Assembly (NCBI RefSeq): GCF_009720745.1
Contig: NZ_WNKX01000012.1
Coordinates: forward strand, 95,284 to 159,283
Length of the DNA stretch: 64,000 bases
Direction of reading: 5' to 3'
DNA from: Massilia eburnea
GTDB lineage: Bacteria; Pseudomonadota; Gammaproteobacteria; Burkholderiales; Burkholderiaceae_D
Positions 47,098 through 64,000 of the stretch are shown one piece after another. Made by a program: the position numbers and the translations under genes. How positions within the stretch are numbered: the stretch's first letter is position 1; every line of letters begins with the position of its first letter. The notes beneath the pieces are model-generated. The model was not told the DNA's origin, made no database searches, and was given only the letters and a program-made list of their open reading frames with translations.

Positions 47098-48227
47098 AAG
47101 TAGGACTGGTGGTCAATCCGCTGGCCGGCATCGGCGGCCCCGCCGGGTTGAAAGGCTCGGATGGCGATGCCTGCGTGCAGGCCGCGCTGGCATCGGGCAG
47201 CCAGCCACAGGCCGCCGCGCGCCTGGCCACCATGTTGCGCGCATGTGGCGATGCGGCGCATGCCATCGGCTGGTATGCGGCAGACGGCGAAATGGGCCTG
47301 GCCGCACTGCGGAAGGCCGGCCTGGAGGCGAGCGCCGTGGTGCCGGTAACGTCGCCTTCCCAAGCGGCCGACACACGCCGCGCGAGCCGCACCCTGGCCG
47401 GCATGGGAATCGACCTGCTGCTGTTTGCGGGTGGCGACGGCACCGCACGTGACGTGCTGGACGGCGTGCGCGAGGCAGGCATGGCGGCCACGCTGCCCGT
47501 CCTGGGCCTGCCGGCCGGCGTCAAGATGCAGTCGGCCGTATTTGCCAACCATCCCACTGCAGCGGGCCTCCTTCTGCGCCAATTGCGGCAGAACGGCCTT
47601 GCGCTGTGCAGCGATGCCGAAGTGCTGGACCTGGATGAAGAACAGTTGCGGCGCGGCGTGATCGCCCCTCGGCTGTATGGCTATCTGCAATCGCCGCAAG
47701 TGCCATCGCTGACGCAAGGCGGCAAAGCGCGCCACGTCAGCGGCAGCGGCGCCCAGCGCCTGGCCATCGCGCGCGGCTTCGCGGAAGGGATGCAAGCGGA
47801 TGCTCTTTACCTGGTGGGTCCCGGCACAACGACGCAGGCACTGCTTGCCGTGCTGGGGGTCGACGGCACCCTGCTCGGCGTCGACGCCGTACAAGGGGAC
47901 GGCACCCTGGTAGCAAGCAATGCAACCCGCTTCGAGCTGGAAGGCCTGGCCAGCAATTGGCAAGCCCCGCTGCACTTGGTGTTGTCACCTATCGGTGGCC
48001 AGGGCCTGGTGCTGGGACGGGGAAACCAGCAGATTTCGCCGCGCCTGCTGCGCGCCGCCGGCCGGCACGGGCTGCATGTACTGGCGCCGCCGGACAAATT
48101 GATTTCACTGCGCGGCGGCGTGCTGCGCATCGACAGCGGGGATCCGCAACTCGACGAAGAATTCAACGGCTATCTGCCGGTGACGACTGGGTACCGGGAA
48201 CAGACCATGTGGCCTGTTTCGGTGTAG
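47094..48227 (+). CDS. ATP-NAD/AcoX-type kinase family protein
   Basis: A 377-residue protein of the NAD-kinase/diacylglycerol-kinase superfamily. VGLVVNPLAGIGGPAGLKGSDG opens the fold, and the nucleotide-binding GGDGTARDVLDG and the NAD-kinase-like LVGPGTTTQALL follow. AcoX proteins accompany acetoin dehydrogenase genes and have an unknown role; this one is translationally coupled to gcvPB. A phosphorylating role on a cofactor or the decarboxylase product is possible. It starts at the gcvPB stop (ATGA) and precedes a TonB receptor by 31 bp. Confidence 0.78.
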   Translation: MKVGLVVNPLAGIGGPAGLKGSDGDACVQAALASGSQPQAAARLATMLRACGDAAHAIGWYAADGEMGLAALRKAGLEASAVVPVTSPSQAADTRRASRTLAGMGIDLLLFAGGDGTARDVLDGVREAGMAATLPVLGLPAGVKMQSAVFANHPTAAGLLLRQLRQNGLALCSDAEVLDLDEEQLRRGVIAPRLYGYLQSPQVPSLTQGGKARHVSGSGAQRLAIARGFAEGMQADALYLVGPGTTTQALLAVLGVDGTLLGVDAVQGDGTLVASNATRFELEGLASNWQAPLHLVLSPIGGQGLVLGRGNQQISPRLLRAAGRHGLHVLAPPDKLISLRGGVLRIDSGDPQLDEEFNGYLPVTTGYREQTMWPVSV

Positions 48228-48258
48228 CAGCAATCATGACAATAAAGAGGAGAACCAG

Positions 48259-57893
<9,635 letters not shown>

Positions 57894-58673
57894 TTACGCC
57901 GATCCGGCCAGGCCGCCGCCATCCACCACCAGAGCGTCGCCGGTGACGAAGGAAGAGCGATCGGATGCGAGGAACAGCACCGCCTGGGCGATTTCCGGCG
58001 GCTGCCCCACGCGCATCAGCGGACGGCTCGCACCGGCTGCCACCAGCGCATTCTGCTCCAGCCCGAGCTGGTGTGCTTCCTTGCGTAGCATAGGCGTATC
58101 GGTATCGCCGGGGCAAACGCAGTTGACGCGAATGCCCTGCGGACCGTGGTCCACCGCCATGGCCTTGGTCATGATCACCACTGCACCTTTCGAGGCGCAA
58201 TAGGACACGGCATCCTTGCCGCCCACCAGCCCCCAGCCGGAAGCAGTGTTGATGATGCTGCCCCCACCCTGCATCTGCATCACCGGCACGGCGAATTTGC
58301 ACATCAGGAAGATCGATTTGACGTTGACCGCCATCACCTGGTCCCATTCCTGCTCGGTGGTGTCGATCACGTTGGCACGGCGGGTAATGCCGGCATTATT
58401 GAACAGCACATCCAGGCGGCCGTAGCGCGCGACCGCCGCCGCCACCGCCGCCTCGCAGTCGGCGGCCGACGCCACATCGGTGCGGATAAAGGAGGCGCGC
58501 CCGCCGGCGGCATTCAACGCCGCCACCGCCATTTCTCCAGCCATGCCATCGCGGTCCGCGATCAGCACCGTGGCGCCTTCGCGCGCAAACAATTCCGCCG
58601 TTGCGCGTCCAATGCCGGACGCGCCGCCCGTGACCAATGCCACCTTGCCCGCCAGTTCTCCATGCTGCTGCAT
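57894..58673 (-). CDS. SDR-family oxidoreductase (sugar dehydrogenase-like)
   Basis: A 259-residue classical SDR with the cofactor motif TGGASGIG, NNAG-type NNAGITRRANV, catalytic Tyr-Lys YCASKGAVV and a typical C-terminal VTGDALVVDGG. It resembles glucose 1-dehydrogenases and gluconate 5-dehydrogenases, which suits a role in oxidising a released sugar. It is first in the operon with the beta-galactosidase, YhcH-type and permease genes. GGAG lies 7 bases before the ATG. Confidence 0.87.
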   Translation of the reverse strand: MQQHGELAGKVALVTGGASGIGRATAELFAREGATVLIADRDGMAGEMAVAALNAAGGRASFIRTDVASAADCEAAVAAAVARYGRLDVLFNNAGITRRANVIDTTEQEWDQVMAVNVKSIFLMCKFAVPVMQMQGGGSIINTASGWGLVGGKDAVSYCASKGAVVIMTKAMAVDHGPQGIRVNCVCPGDTDTPMLRKEAHQLGLEQNALVAAGASRPLMRVGQPPEIAQAVLFLASDRSSFVTGDALVVDGGGLAGSA

Positions 58674-58715
58674 TTGCCGTCTCCAAATTATGTGTTATGC
58701 CCTATGTTGCCCCCA

Positions 58716-58735
58716 TTTTGTCCGTAATGACAAAT
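58716..58735. promoter_or_regulatory. Inverted repeat in the SDR-comM gap (putative operator)
   Basis: TTTGTC (58717-58722) and GACAAA (58729-58734) form a 6-bp dyad with a 6-base spacer, about 43 bp upstream of the SDR start on the minus strand. A GntR-type or similar regulator could bind here. No regulator gene is adjacent. Confidence 0.45.
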
Positions 58736-58860
58736 GAAACCTCCGAATCGCATGCATAAGCTGAACTAATGCGAAACCCGCCTCGCGCCAAAGTTTGCGC
58801 CGCCTCAATGGCTACACACCCCGCAACCCCTACGATGTCGGAATCCCGTGGGAGAAAGCC

Positions 58861-60381
58861 ATGACACTAGCCGTCATCAAAAGCCGCGCACTGGCCGGCA
58901 TGCAGGCCCCCGAAGTCAGCGTGGAAGTCCATCTCGCCAACGGTTTACCTGCTTTCACCATGGTCGGCCTCGCCGAGACGGAAGTGAAAGAAGCACGCGA
59001 CCGGGTGCGCGCAGCCATCACCAATGCTGGCTTCGATTTGCCGCAGCACCGCATCACCGTCAACCTGGCTCCAGCCGACTTGCCGAAAGAGTCCGGCCGC
59101 TTCGACCTGCCGATCGCCATCGGCATCCTCGCCGCCTCAGGCCAGATTCCATCGTCCGGGCTGGAACACTTTGAATTCGCCGGCGAGCTTTCCCTGACAG
59201 GCGACTTGCGCCCGATCCGTGGCGCCCTGGCGATGACATACGCCATGCAGCGCTCCCCCGGCGGACATGCGCGCGGCTTCATCCTCCCCATCGCCAATGC
59301 CGACGAAGCCGCATTGGTCGCCGACGCCGCCATCTACCCCGCTTCGACATTGCTGCAGGTGTGCGCACACTTCAGCGCCAATGCCGACGGCAGCTTCGCC
59401 CTGGCCCGCCACGTCTCGCAGCCAATGCCGTTGCCGCCAACCGTTCCGGATTTCGCCGACGTCAAAGGCCAGGTGCTCGCCAAGCGCGCCATGGAGGTCG
59501 CCGCCGCCGGCCGCCACTCAGTGTTGCTGGTCGGTCCGCCAGGCGCCGGCAAGACCATGCTGGCCACCCGCTTCGCAGGCCTGCTGCCACTCATGACAGA
59601 CGACGAAGCACTGGAAGCGGCAGCCGTGCAATCGCTGATCAGCGGTTTCACCGTGGAGGGATGGAAGGTGCGCCCCTTCCGCGCGCCCCACCATACCTCC
59701 TCAGGAGCGGCGCTGGTCGGAGGCGGCAGCGTTCCCCGCCCCGGCGAAATCTCTCTGGCGCACTGTGGCGTCCTTTTTCTGGATGAACTCCCGGAGTTCG
59801 ACCGGCGCGTGCTGGAAGTGCTGCGCGAACCACTGGAATCGGGCCGCGTCACCATTGCGCGCGCCGCGCGGCATGCCGACTTCCCGGCCCGCTTCCAGCT
59901 GATCGCCGCCATGAACCCATGTCCATGCGGCTACCTCGGCCATCCTGCAGGCACCTGCCGCTGCACGCCCGACCAGGTTCTGCGTTACCAGAGCCGCATT
60001 TCGGGTCCTCTGCTGGACCGCATCGACATGCAGATCGAAGTCGGCCCGGTGCCGCCGGAAATCCTGCAAGCCGACGCCAGTGGCGAGAAGTCCGCCGCCA
60101 TCGCCACCCGCGTGCACGCCGCTTTTGAGCGCCAGCTTGCACGCCAGGGCAAATCGAACCAGCAGCTCACGCCTCGCGAGATCGACCGCTTCTGCAAGCC
60201 CGATGCGGCTGGACAGGACGTGCTGCGCACCTCCCTGCACAAAATGCAGTGGTCCGCGCGCGCTTACCACCGCGTGCTGCGGCTGGCGCGCACGGTGGCC
60301 GACCTGGACGGCCAGAAGCAGGTCGGCGGCAAGCACGTGTCGGAAGCGGTCCAGCTGCGGCGCGCCCTTCAGCAACCTTAA
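58861..60381 (+). CDS. comM: ComM/YifB-family AAA+ ATPase
   Basis: A 506-residue Mg-chelatase-like AAA+ protein with the N-terminal ChlI domain (PAFTMVGLAETEVKEARDRVRAA), Walker A VGPPGAGKTML, Walker B GVLFLDELPEF, and the zinc-ribbon NPCPCGYLGHPAGTCRC. ComM is a branch-migration helicase for integrating transformed DNA. The start MTLAVIKSRALAGM has GGGAGAA upstream; an earlier open start lacks one. It suggests natural competence. Confidence 0.94.
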   Translation: MTLAVIKSRALAGMQAPEVSVEVHLANGLPAFTMVGLAETEVKEARDRVRAAITNAGFDLPQHRITVNLAPADLPKESGRFDLPIAIGILAASGQIPSSGLEHFEFAGELSLTGDLRPIRGALAMTYAMQRSPGGHARGFILPIANADEAALVADAAIYPASTLLQVCAHFSANADGSFALARHVSQPMPLPPTVPDFADVKGQVLAKRAMEVAAAGRHSVLLVGPPGAGKTMLATRFAGLLPLMTDDEALEAAAVQSLISGFTVEGWKVRPFRAPHHTSSGAALVGGGSVPRPGEISLAHCGVLFLDELPEFDRRVLEVLREPLESGRVTIARAARHADFPARFQLIAAMNPCPCGYLGHPAGTCRCTPDQVLRYQSRISGPLLDRIDMQIEVGPVPPEILQADASGEKSAAIATRVHAAFERQLARQGKSNQQLTPREIDRFCKPDAAGQDVLRTSLHKMQWSARAYHRVLRLARTVADLDGQKQVGGKHVSEAVQLRRALQQP

Positions 60382-60449
60382 GTTTCAAATGTAAGACCAG
60401 GTAAAGGCGCGGTTTTTGGCCGGCTTTGTTGGCTAGAATTGCCGGCACC

Positions 60450-62759
60450 ATGACTACCCACTACCGTTACGCGCGCTATAGCGCAGGCTCTCTCATGATC
60501 ATCCTGTGCTGCGCCCATGCCGCAGCACAGACACAGCTTACCCAGCCAGCCAAGGCCGATGCCCAGCCAGCCACGGTAAAGAAAGAAGTCCCTGCGGAGA
60601 ATGGCGCAGCCATCGCCAGCGTGACGGTGGCTGCGGAACGGCCGACCAACCGTATCGACCGCCAGGTCTACGACGTCAAATCCGACATTGCGACCAGCAA
60701 CAGCTCCGCCGCCGACGCCCTGAACAACGTTCCTTCAGTGAACGTCGACCCGGACGGCTCGCTGACCCTGCGCGGCAGCAGCAATGTACAGGTCTACATC
60801 GACGGCAAGCCCTCCGCCATGCTGCAGGGCGATAACCGCGGTCCGGCGCTGCAGGCGATTCCCGCCGACGACCTGGATTCGGTGGAAGTCATCAACAATC
60901 CCGGCGCGCAATTCGGCAATGAAGGCGGCGGCGGCCCGATCATCAACCTGGTGATGAAACGCTCGCGCCGTCCCGGCGGCTTTGGCGTCGTCAATGCGAA
61001 TGCCGGTACCGCGGGCCGCTACAACAGCGCCCTTTCCGGTACCTACAACGAGGGACCGTGGGGCTTCCAGGGCGGCATGAACGTGCGACATGACGGCCGC
61101 AACTCCATCGGCGAAACGGTCCGCGACCGCATCGACCCGCGCGATGGCAGCCTGTCGCACAGCGACCAGCAGTCGCAATCGAACGGCCTGAATGAGAACG
61201 CCGCGATGAATGCCGGCGTCACGTACAACCTCGGCGCCAACGACACGCTTGGCGCCCAAGTGGCCTATTCCCACCGCACCAACAATGCCCACTCGAGCGA
61301 CAACTACCTGTCAACCGATGCCGAAGGCGCTGTCACCGGCGATTACCTTCGCAGCACCGTGCGCGAGGGCGAGAGCAAGAACTATTCGTGGACCGGGCGC
61401 TGGGACCATAAGGGCGCCCTGCCAGGTGAAACCTTCAAGATGGACTTGCGCACATCGAGCGCCACCAACGATTACGACAGCACCTACCGCAACAACTATG
61501 TCGTGCTGCCGCCGTCCGGCAGCCTGCAGGACAGTTCGCAGAAGAACCGGGGCAAGACCGAAATCATCGACTACACGGGCGACTACGAAGCTCCCTTGTT
61601 CGGCGGCGTCACCAAGCTCGGTTACAAGATCGTCCAGACGCGCAATGATTCGAGCATCGATTACACCAACATCGATCCGATTACGCAGGAAGGATCACCT
61701 AACGCCTTACGCAGCAACGCCTTCAACCTGAAAGAAACCATCTACGCCGCTTACGGTTCCTACCAGATGCACCTGAATGAGCAATGGGGCGTCATGGCGG
61801 GCCTTCGCGCAGAACATACGGTGATGGACATCGACCAGCTGACAAGCCAGGTCACTGCCAGCAACACCTACACCAACCTGATTCCAAGTTTCTTCGCGAC
61901 TTACAAGCTGGACGAAAAGTCGACGCTGCGTTTCGCCTATGCCCATCGCTTGCGCCGTCCGAATGCGCAGGACCTGAATCCCTTCGTGGCCTATCGCGAT
62001 GAACTGAACGTCTCCTCCGGTAATCCAAAACTGAAGCCGGCGCAAACCGACTCTTTCGAACTCGGTTACGAGACGCATATGTTCGGCCTGGAGACCAACC
62101 TGCGCGGCTACTTCCGCGACGAGACCGATTCGATCCTGGACCGCAAATACTTCATCAGCAATACGGTACTGCTCACCACCCGCGAAAACGCCGGCACCAC
62201 CCATTCCGGCGGCATGGAATTCACCATGACCGGCAAGCTGCTGCCGACACTGACCCTGAACCTCAGTGGCAACGTGGCGCGCTTCGGCCAGAACGTGATC
62301 GAAATGAACGGCGACCAGACCAGGCGCACCGCATCTTCGCTGAGCGGACGCCTGCGCCTGAACTGGCAAGCCACCAGCACCGACATGTTGCAGGCTGCTG
62401 TGCAGGCAACAGGCAAGATGCTGACCGGCCAGGGCTACCGCGAACCCAACACCACGCTGAACCTGACCTGGCGCCACGCCCTCACGCCGCAACTGGCGCT
62501 GATGGTCAACGCCACCGACGTCTTCAACACCAACAAGATCGCCACCGTCACCGATACCTACGCCCTGCGTGAGCAGACAATGCGCCGCTTCGATGGACGC
62601 ATCATCTACGTGGGCCTGTCCTACCGCTTTGGCGGGACGAGCGGCATGCATCGCGAGGGCGGTCAGGACGGACATCCTCGCGGACCTGGCGGTATGCACG
62701 GCCCAGGCGTGGGACCACCGCCGGGCGGCGGCATGGGTCCCGGCCCTGGCGGCGATTGA
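60450..62759 (+). CDS. TonB-dependent receptor-like protein with Gly/Pro-rich C-terminal tail
   Basis: A 769-residue outer-membrane protein. A signal peptide (about 1-26, ending HAAAQ) leads to a plug domain (ASVTVAAERP, SSAADALNNVPSVNVDPDGSLTLRG, EVINNPGAQFGNEGGGG) and a beta-barrel of the OMP_b-brl_3 kind. The barrel ends at VGLSYRFGG and is followed by about 35 residues rich in Gly, Pro and His. The start has a TAGAAT -10-like box 11 bp upstream. Substrate unknown. comM lies 68 bp upstream. Confidence 0.88.
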   Translation: MTTHYRYARYSAGSLMIILCCAHAAAQTQLTQPAKADAQPATVKKEVPAENGAAIASVTVAAERPTNRIDRQVYDVKSDIATSNSSAADALNNVPSVNVDPDGSLTLRGSSNVQVYIDGKPSAMLQGDNRGPALQAIPADDLDSVEVINNPGAQFGNEGGGGPIINLVMKRSRRPGGFGVVNANAGTAGRYNSALSGTYNEGPWGFQGGMNVRHDGRNSIGETVRDRIDPRDGSLSHSDQQSQSNGLNENAAMNAGVTYNLGANDTLGAQVAYSHRTNNAHSSDNYLSTDAEGAVTGDYLRSTVREGESKNYSWTGRWDHKGALPGETFKMDLRTSSATNDYDSTYRNNYVVLPPSGSLQDSSQKNRGKTEIIDYTGDYEAPLFGGVTKLGYKIVQTRNDSSIDYTNIDPITQEGSPNALRSNAFNLKETIYAAYGSYQMHLNEQWGVMAGLRAEHTVMDIDQLTSQVTASNTYTNLIPSFFATYKLDEKSTLRFAYAHRLRRPNAQDLNPFVAYRDELNVSSGNPKLKPAQTDSFELGYETHMFGLETNLRGYFRDETDSILDRKYFISNTVLLTTRENAGTTHSGGMEFTMTGKLLPTLTLNLSGNVARFGQNVIEMNGDQTRRTASSLSGRLRLNWQATSTDMLQAAVQATGKMLTGQGYREPNTTLNLTWRHALTPQLALMVNATDVFNTNKIATVTDTYALREQTMRRFDGRIIYVGLSYRFGGTSGMHREGGQDGHPRGPGGMHGPGVGPPPGGGMGPGPGGD

Positions 62760-62789
62760 TACAGTCCTTGAAGTGCTACCATGCAGGGT

Positions 62790-63302
62790 ATGAAGAAACT
62801 GACCCTGAAAAAAACCTGCGCTGTCCTTCTCATGGCCGGCGCAGTAGTCGCCTGCAGCCCTAAATTCGATTGGCGCGATTTCCGCAGCGCCGATGCGCCT
62901 TATACCGTCATGCTGCCGGGTAAACCCGCTACACACACCCGCTCGATCAACCTCGATGGCCAGGAAGTGAAGATGACCATGTCCGCCGCCGAAGTTGACG
63001 GCACCATGTTCGCCGTCGGCACTGCCGAGCTACCGGACGCGGCCAAAGCCGCACTGGCTGTCCAAGCCATGAAACTGGCCATGGTGCGCAATATCGGCGG
63101 CACCATCACCAAAGAAACCACCAAGGACGGCGCCTTTGACGTCGAAGCCCGCGGTGTTGGCCAGAATGGCGCGCCGCTGGCCATGCACGGCCGTTTCCTG
63201 GCCAAGGATAAACGCGTATATCAGGTGGTTATTCTGGGTAACCAGAAACATTTTGATGCGGATACGGTTGATACATTTTTGAGTTCGTTTAAATTGTATT
63301 AA
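62790..63302 (+). CDS. Putative lipoprotein of unknown function
   Basis: A 170-residue protein with a basic N-terminus, hydrophobic segment and lipobox VVACS (Cys22), so it is probably membrane-anchored. The mature part has a strand-rich pattern with VMLPGKPATHT and ends VDTFLSSFKLY. No family recognised. It follows the receptor gene with a 30-bp gap. Confidence 0.75.
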   Translation: MKKLTLKKTCAVLLMAGAVVACSPKFDWRDFRSADAPYTVMLPGKPATHTRSINLDGQEVKMTMSAAEVDGTMFAVGTAELPDAAKAALAVQAMKLAMVRNIGGTITKETTKDGAFDVEARGVGQNGAPLAMHGRFLAKDKRVYQVVILGNQKHFDADTVDTFLSSFKLY

Positions 63303-63328
63303 GAGGCACGACGCGCGCGACTGCAACC

Positions 63329-63346
63329 GTGCTATCGTATTAGCAC
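63329..63346. promoter_or_regulatory. Perfect dyad upstream of the DUF1840 gene
   Basis: GTGCTA (63329-63334) and TAGCAC (63341-63346) form a perfect 6-bp inverted repeat with a 6-base spacer, 26 bp before the ATG at 63372. It overlaps the likely promoter region and could be an operator. Confidence 0.35.
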
Positions 63347-63371
63347 ATCAACAAACTACGGGAAGCGCACC

Positions 63372-63722
63372 ATGTTGATCAAATTTAAATCCATTTCGTC
63401 GCCGGAAGTCATGATGGCTCACGAGCATGTCGAACGCATCATGGACTTGCTGCAGAAGAGCCCAACCAGGGGCGTCATCACAGCAGCCGAAGCTTCCCAG
63501 GCCCTGCAATTGCTCGAGAAGGAAGTTGCTCTCAGCAAACTACATCCGGAGGTCGACTCCGAACACGCCTCGCATACGCCGAACCACGGCCTGCCGGACG
63601 AAGACGGCGACGCGGAATTCGGGCAAACCGAGAAGGTAGGATTCGCGCAGCGGGCATTCCCCCTGCTGGAGATGCTGCGTGCAGCCAAGTCTGGCGGCTA
63701 CGATATTGTCTGGGGAGTTTGA
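63372..63722 (+). CDS. DUF1840 domain-containing protein
   Basis: A 116-residue protein with the DUF1840 start (MLIKFKSISSPEVMM) and the C-terminal FAQRAFPLLEMLRAAKSGGYDIVWGV. Such small proteins are common in betaproteobacteria, function unknown. Its stop lies 4 bp before repeat copy 4. Confidence 0.85.
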   Translation: MLIKFKSISSPEVMMAHEHVERIMDLLQKSPTRGVITAAEASQALQLLEKEVALSKLHPEVDSEHASHTPNHGLPDEDGDAEFGQTEKVGFAQRAFPLLEMLRAAKSGGYDIVWGV

Positions 63723-63726
63723 CGCC

Positions 63727-63871
63727 AAACCGGTAAACCTGCCGGATGGCCGCCCCGTCAGACCACAGGGTCTGACACCGTCTGCGCAACCCTCTCGGCT
63801 TAATTTAAGCCTGCGTCCTGGAGACCGTAGAGGGTCAGACCCTTGGGTCTGACCCAGGTTTACCGGGTTTA
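63727..63871. repeat. GGGTCNGACCC inverted-repeat element, copy 4
   Basis: An element of about 145 bp between the DUF1840 gene and the rrn terminator. The right arm is intact (GGGTCAGACCC and GGGTCTGACCC two bases apart, ending TTTACCGGGTTTA); the left arm is decayed after AAACCGGTAAACC. The middle holds an AT-rich TTAATTTAAG. Confidence 0.88.
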
Positions 63872-63878
63872 GAAAAGC

Positions 63879-63912
63879 AAAAAGCCCGCTGGCACATGCC
63901 TAGCGGGCTTTT
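63879..63912 (-). terminator. Rho-independent terminator of the rrn operon
   Basis: GCCCGCT (63884-63890) pairs with AGCGGGC (63902-63908) in a stem flanked by A and T runs. On the minus strand it follows the 5S gene and ends in TTTTTGCTTTT. It closes an rRNA operon whose bulk lies past the window end. Confidence 0.9.
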
Positions 63913-63920
63913 CTAATAAG

Positions 63921-64000
63921 AGCCTGACGATAACCTACTTTCACACTGGTTGCAGCACTATCATCGGCGCAGAGTCGTTTCACGGTCCTGTTCGGGATGG
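63921..64000 (-). rRNA. rrf: 5S ribosomal RNA (3' part; gene runs past the window end)
   Basis: The minus strand reads CCATCCCGAACAGGACCGTG and then CGACTCTGCGCCGATGATAG, and ends GTAGGTTATCGTCAGGCT, the conserved 3' two-thirds of a betaproteobacterial 5S rRNA. About 80 of the expected 115 or so bases are present. Confidence 0.95.

Overview
The window is a compact, GC-rich stretch of bacterial chromosome. Gene order and protein families point to a betaproteobacterium of the Burkholderiales, most likely an Oxalobacteraceae member close to Massilia or Duganella. The markers are the rsmB-DUF4390-ntrY-ntrX order, birA-coaX-SPOR, mreBCD-mrdA-rodA-rlpA, gshA-gshB-EIIA(Man)-ptsH-ptsI, metX-metW, a TorF porin with glnK-amtB, and a short GGGTCNGACCC-rich repeat seen four times. 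The assignment is inferred from gene content; no 16S gene lies in the window.

Layout. 0-5.2 kb (minus): ntrX (cut by the window edge), ntrY, a DUF4390 protein and rsmB with a long Arg/Gly-rich extension. 5.3-11.5 kb (plus): argS, a SPOR protein, a DsbA-like oxidoreductase, an SDR, birA, coaX and a second SPOR protein. 11.5-18.3 kb (minus): the elongasome genes mreB-mreC-mreD-mrdA-rodA-rlpA. 18.5-21.9 kb (plus): gatC-gatA-gatB, with a repeat inside the operon. 22-29 kb: housekeeping and small unknown genes (alpha/beta hydrolase, pyrE, xthA, DUF4386, an orphan lipoprotein, a pseudouridine synthase, an M48 protease). 28.6-35.3 kb (minus): metW, metX, ptsI, ptsH, an EIIA of the mannose family, gshB and gshA. 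35.4-38.1 kb (minus): a nitrogen-control operon (TorF porin, glnK, amtB) with a clear sigma-54 promoter and a perfect NtrC box.

The accessory part is 38.6-58.7 kb. It holds a tight three-gene cassette (patatin-like lipase, gluzincin metallopeptidase, MBL-fold hydrolase) that matches no named system I know. Next is a GcvA-like LysR regulator divergent from a split glycine decarboxylase (gcvPA, gcvPB), an AcoX/NAD-kinase-like protein and a TonB receptor. Then come a YgjK-type GH63 glucosidase and a minus-strand operon of an SDR, a GH2 beta-galactosidase, a YhcH/YiaL protein and an APC-type permease. The right end carries comM, a second TonB receptor with a Gly/Pro tail, two small genes, the fourth repeat, an rrn terminator and the 3' part of a 5S rRNA gene on the minus strand.

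Functional links visible in sequence: NtrY/NtrX and the NtrC/sigma-54-controlled glnK-amtB operon both concern nitrogen status. The repeats sit directly against stop codons, twice between genes of one operon (gatC/gatA and gshA/gshB), and once one supplies the C-terminus of a protein. No tRNA genes, CRISPR array, insertion sequence or prophage was seen, and no gene-free gap exceeds 300 bases. The longest are 18306-18544, between mreB and gatC, and 38088-38281, which holds the nitrogen promoter.
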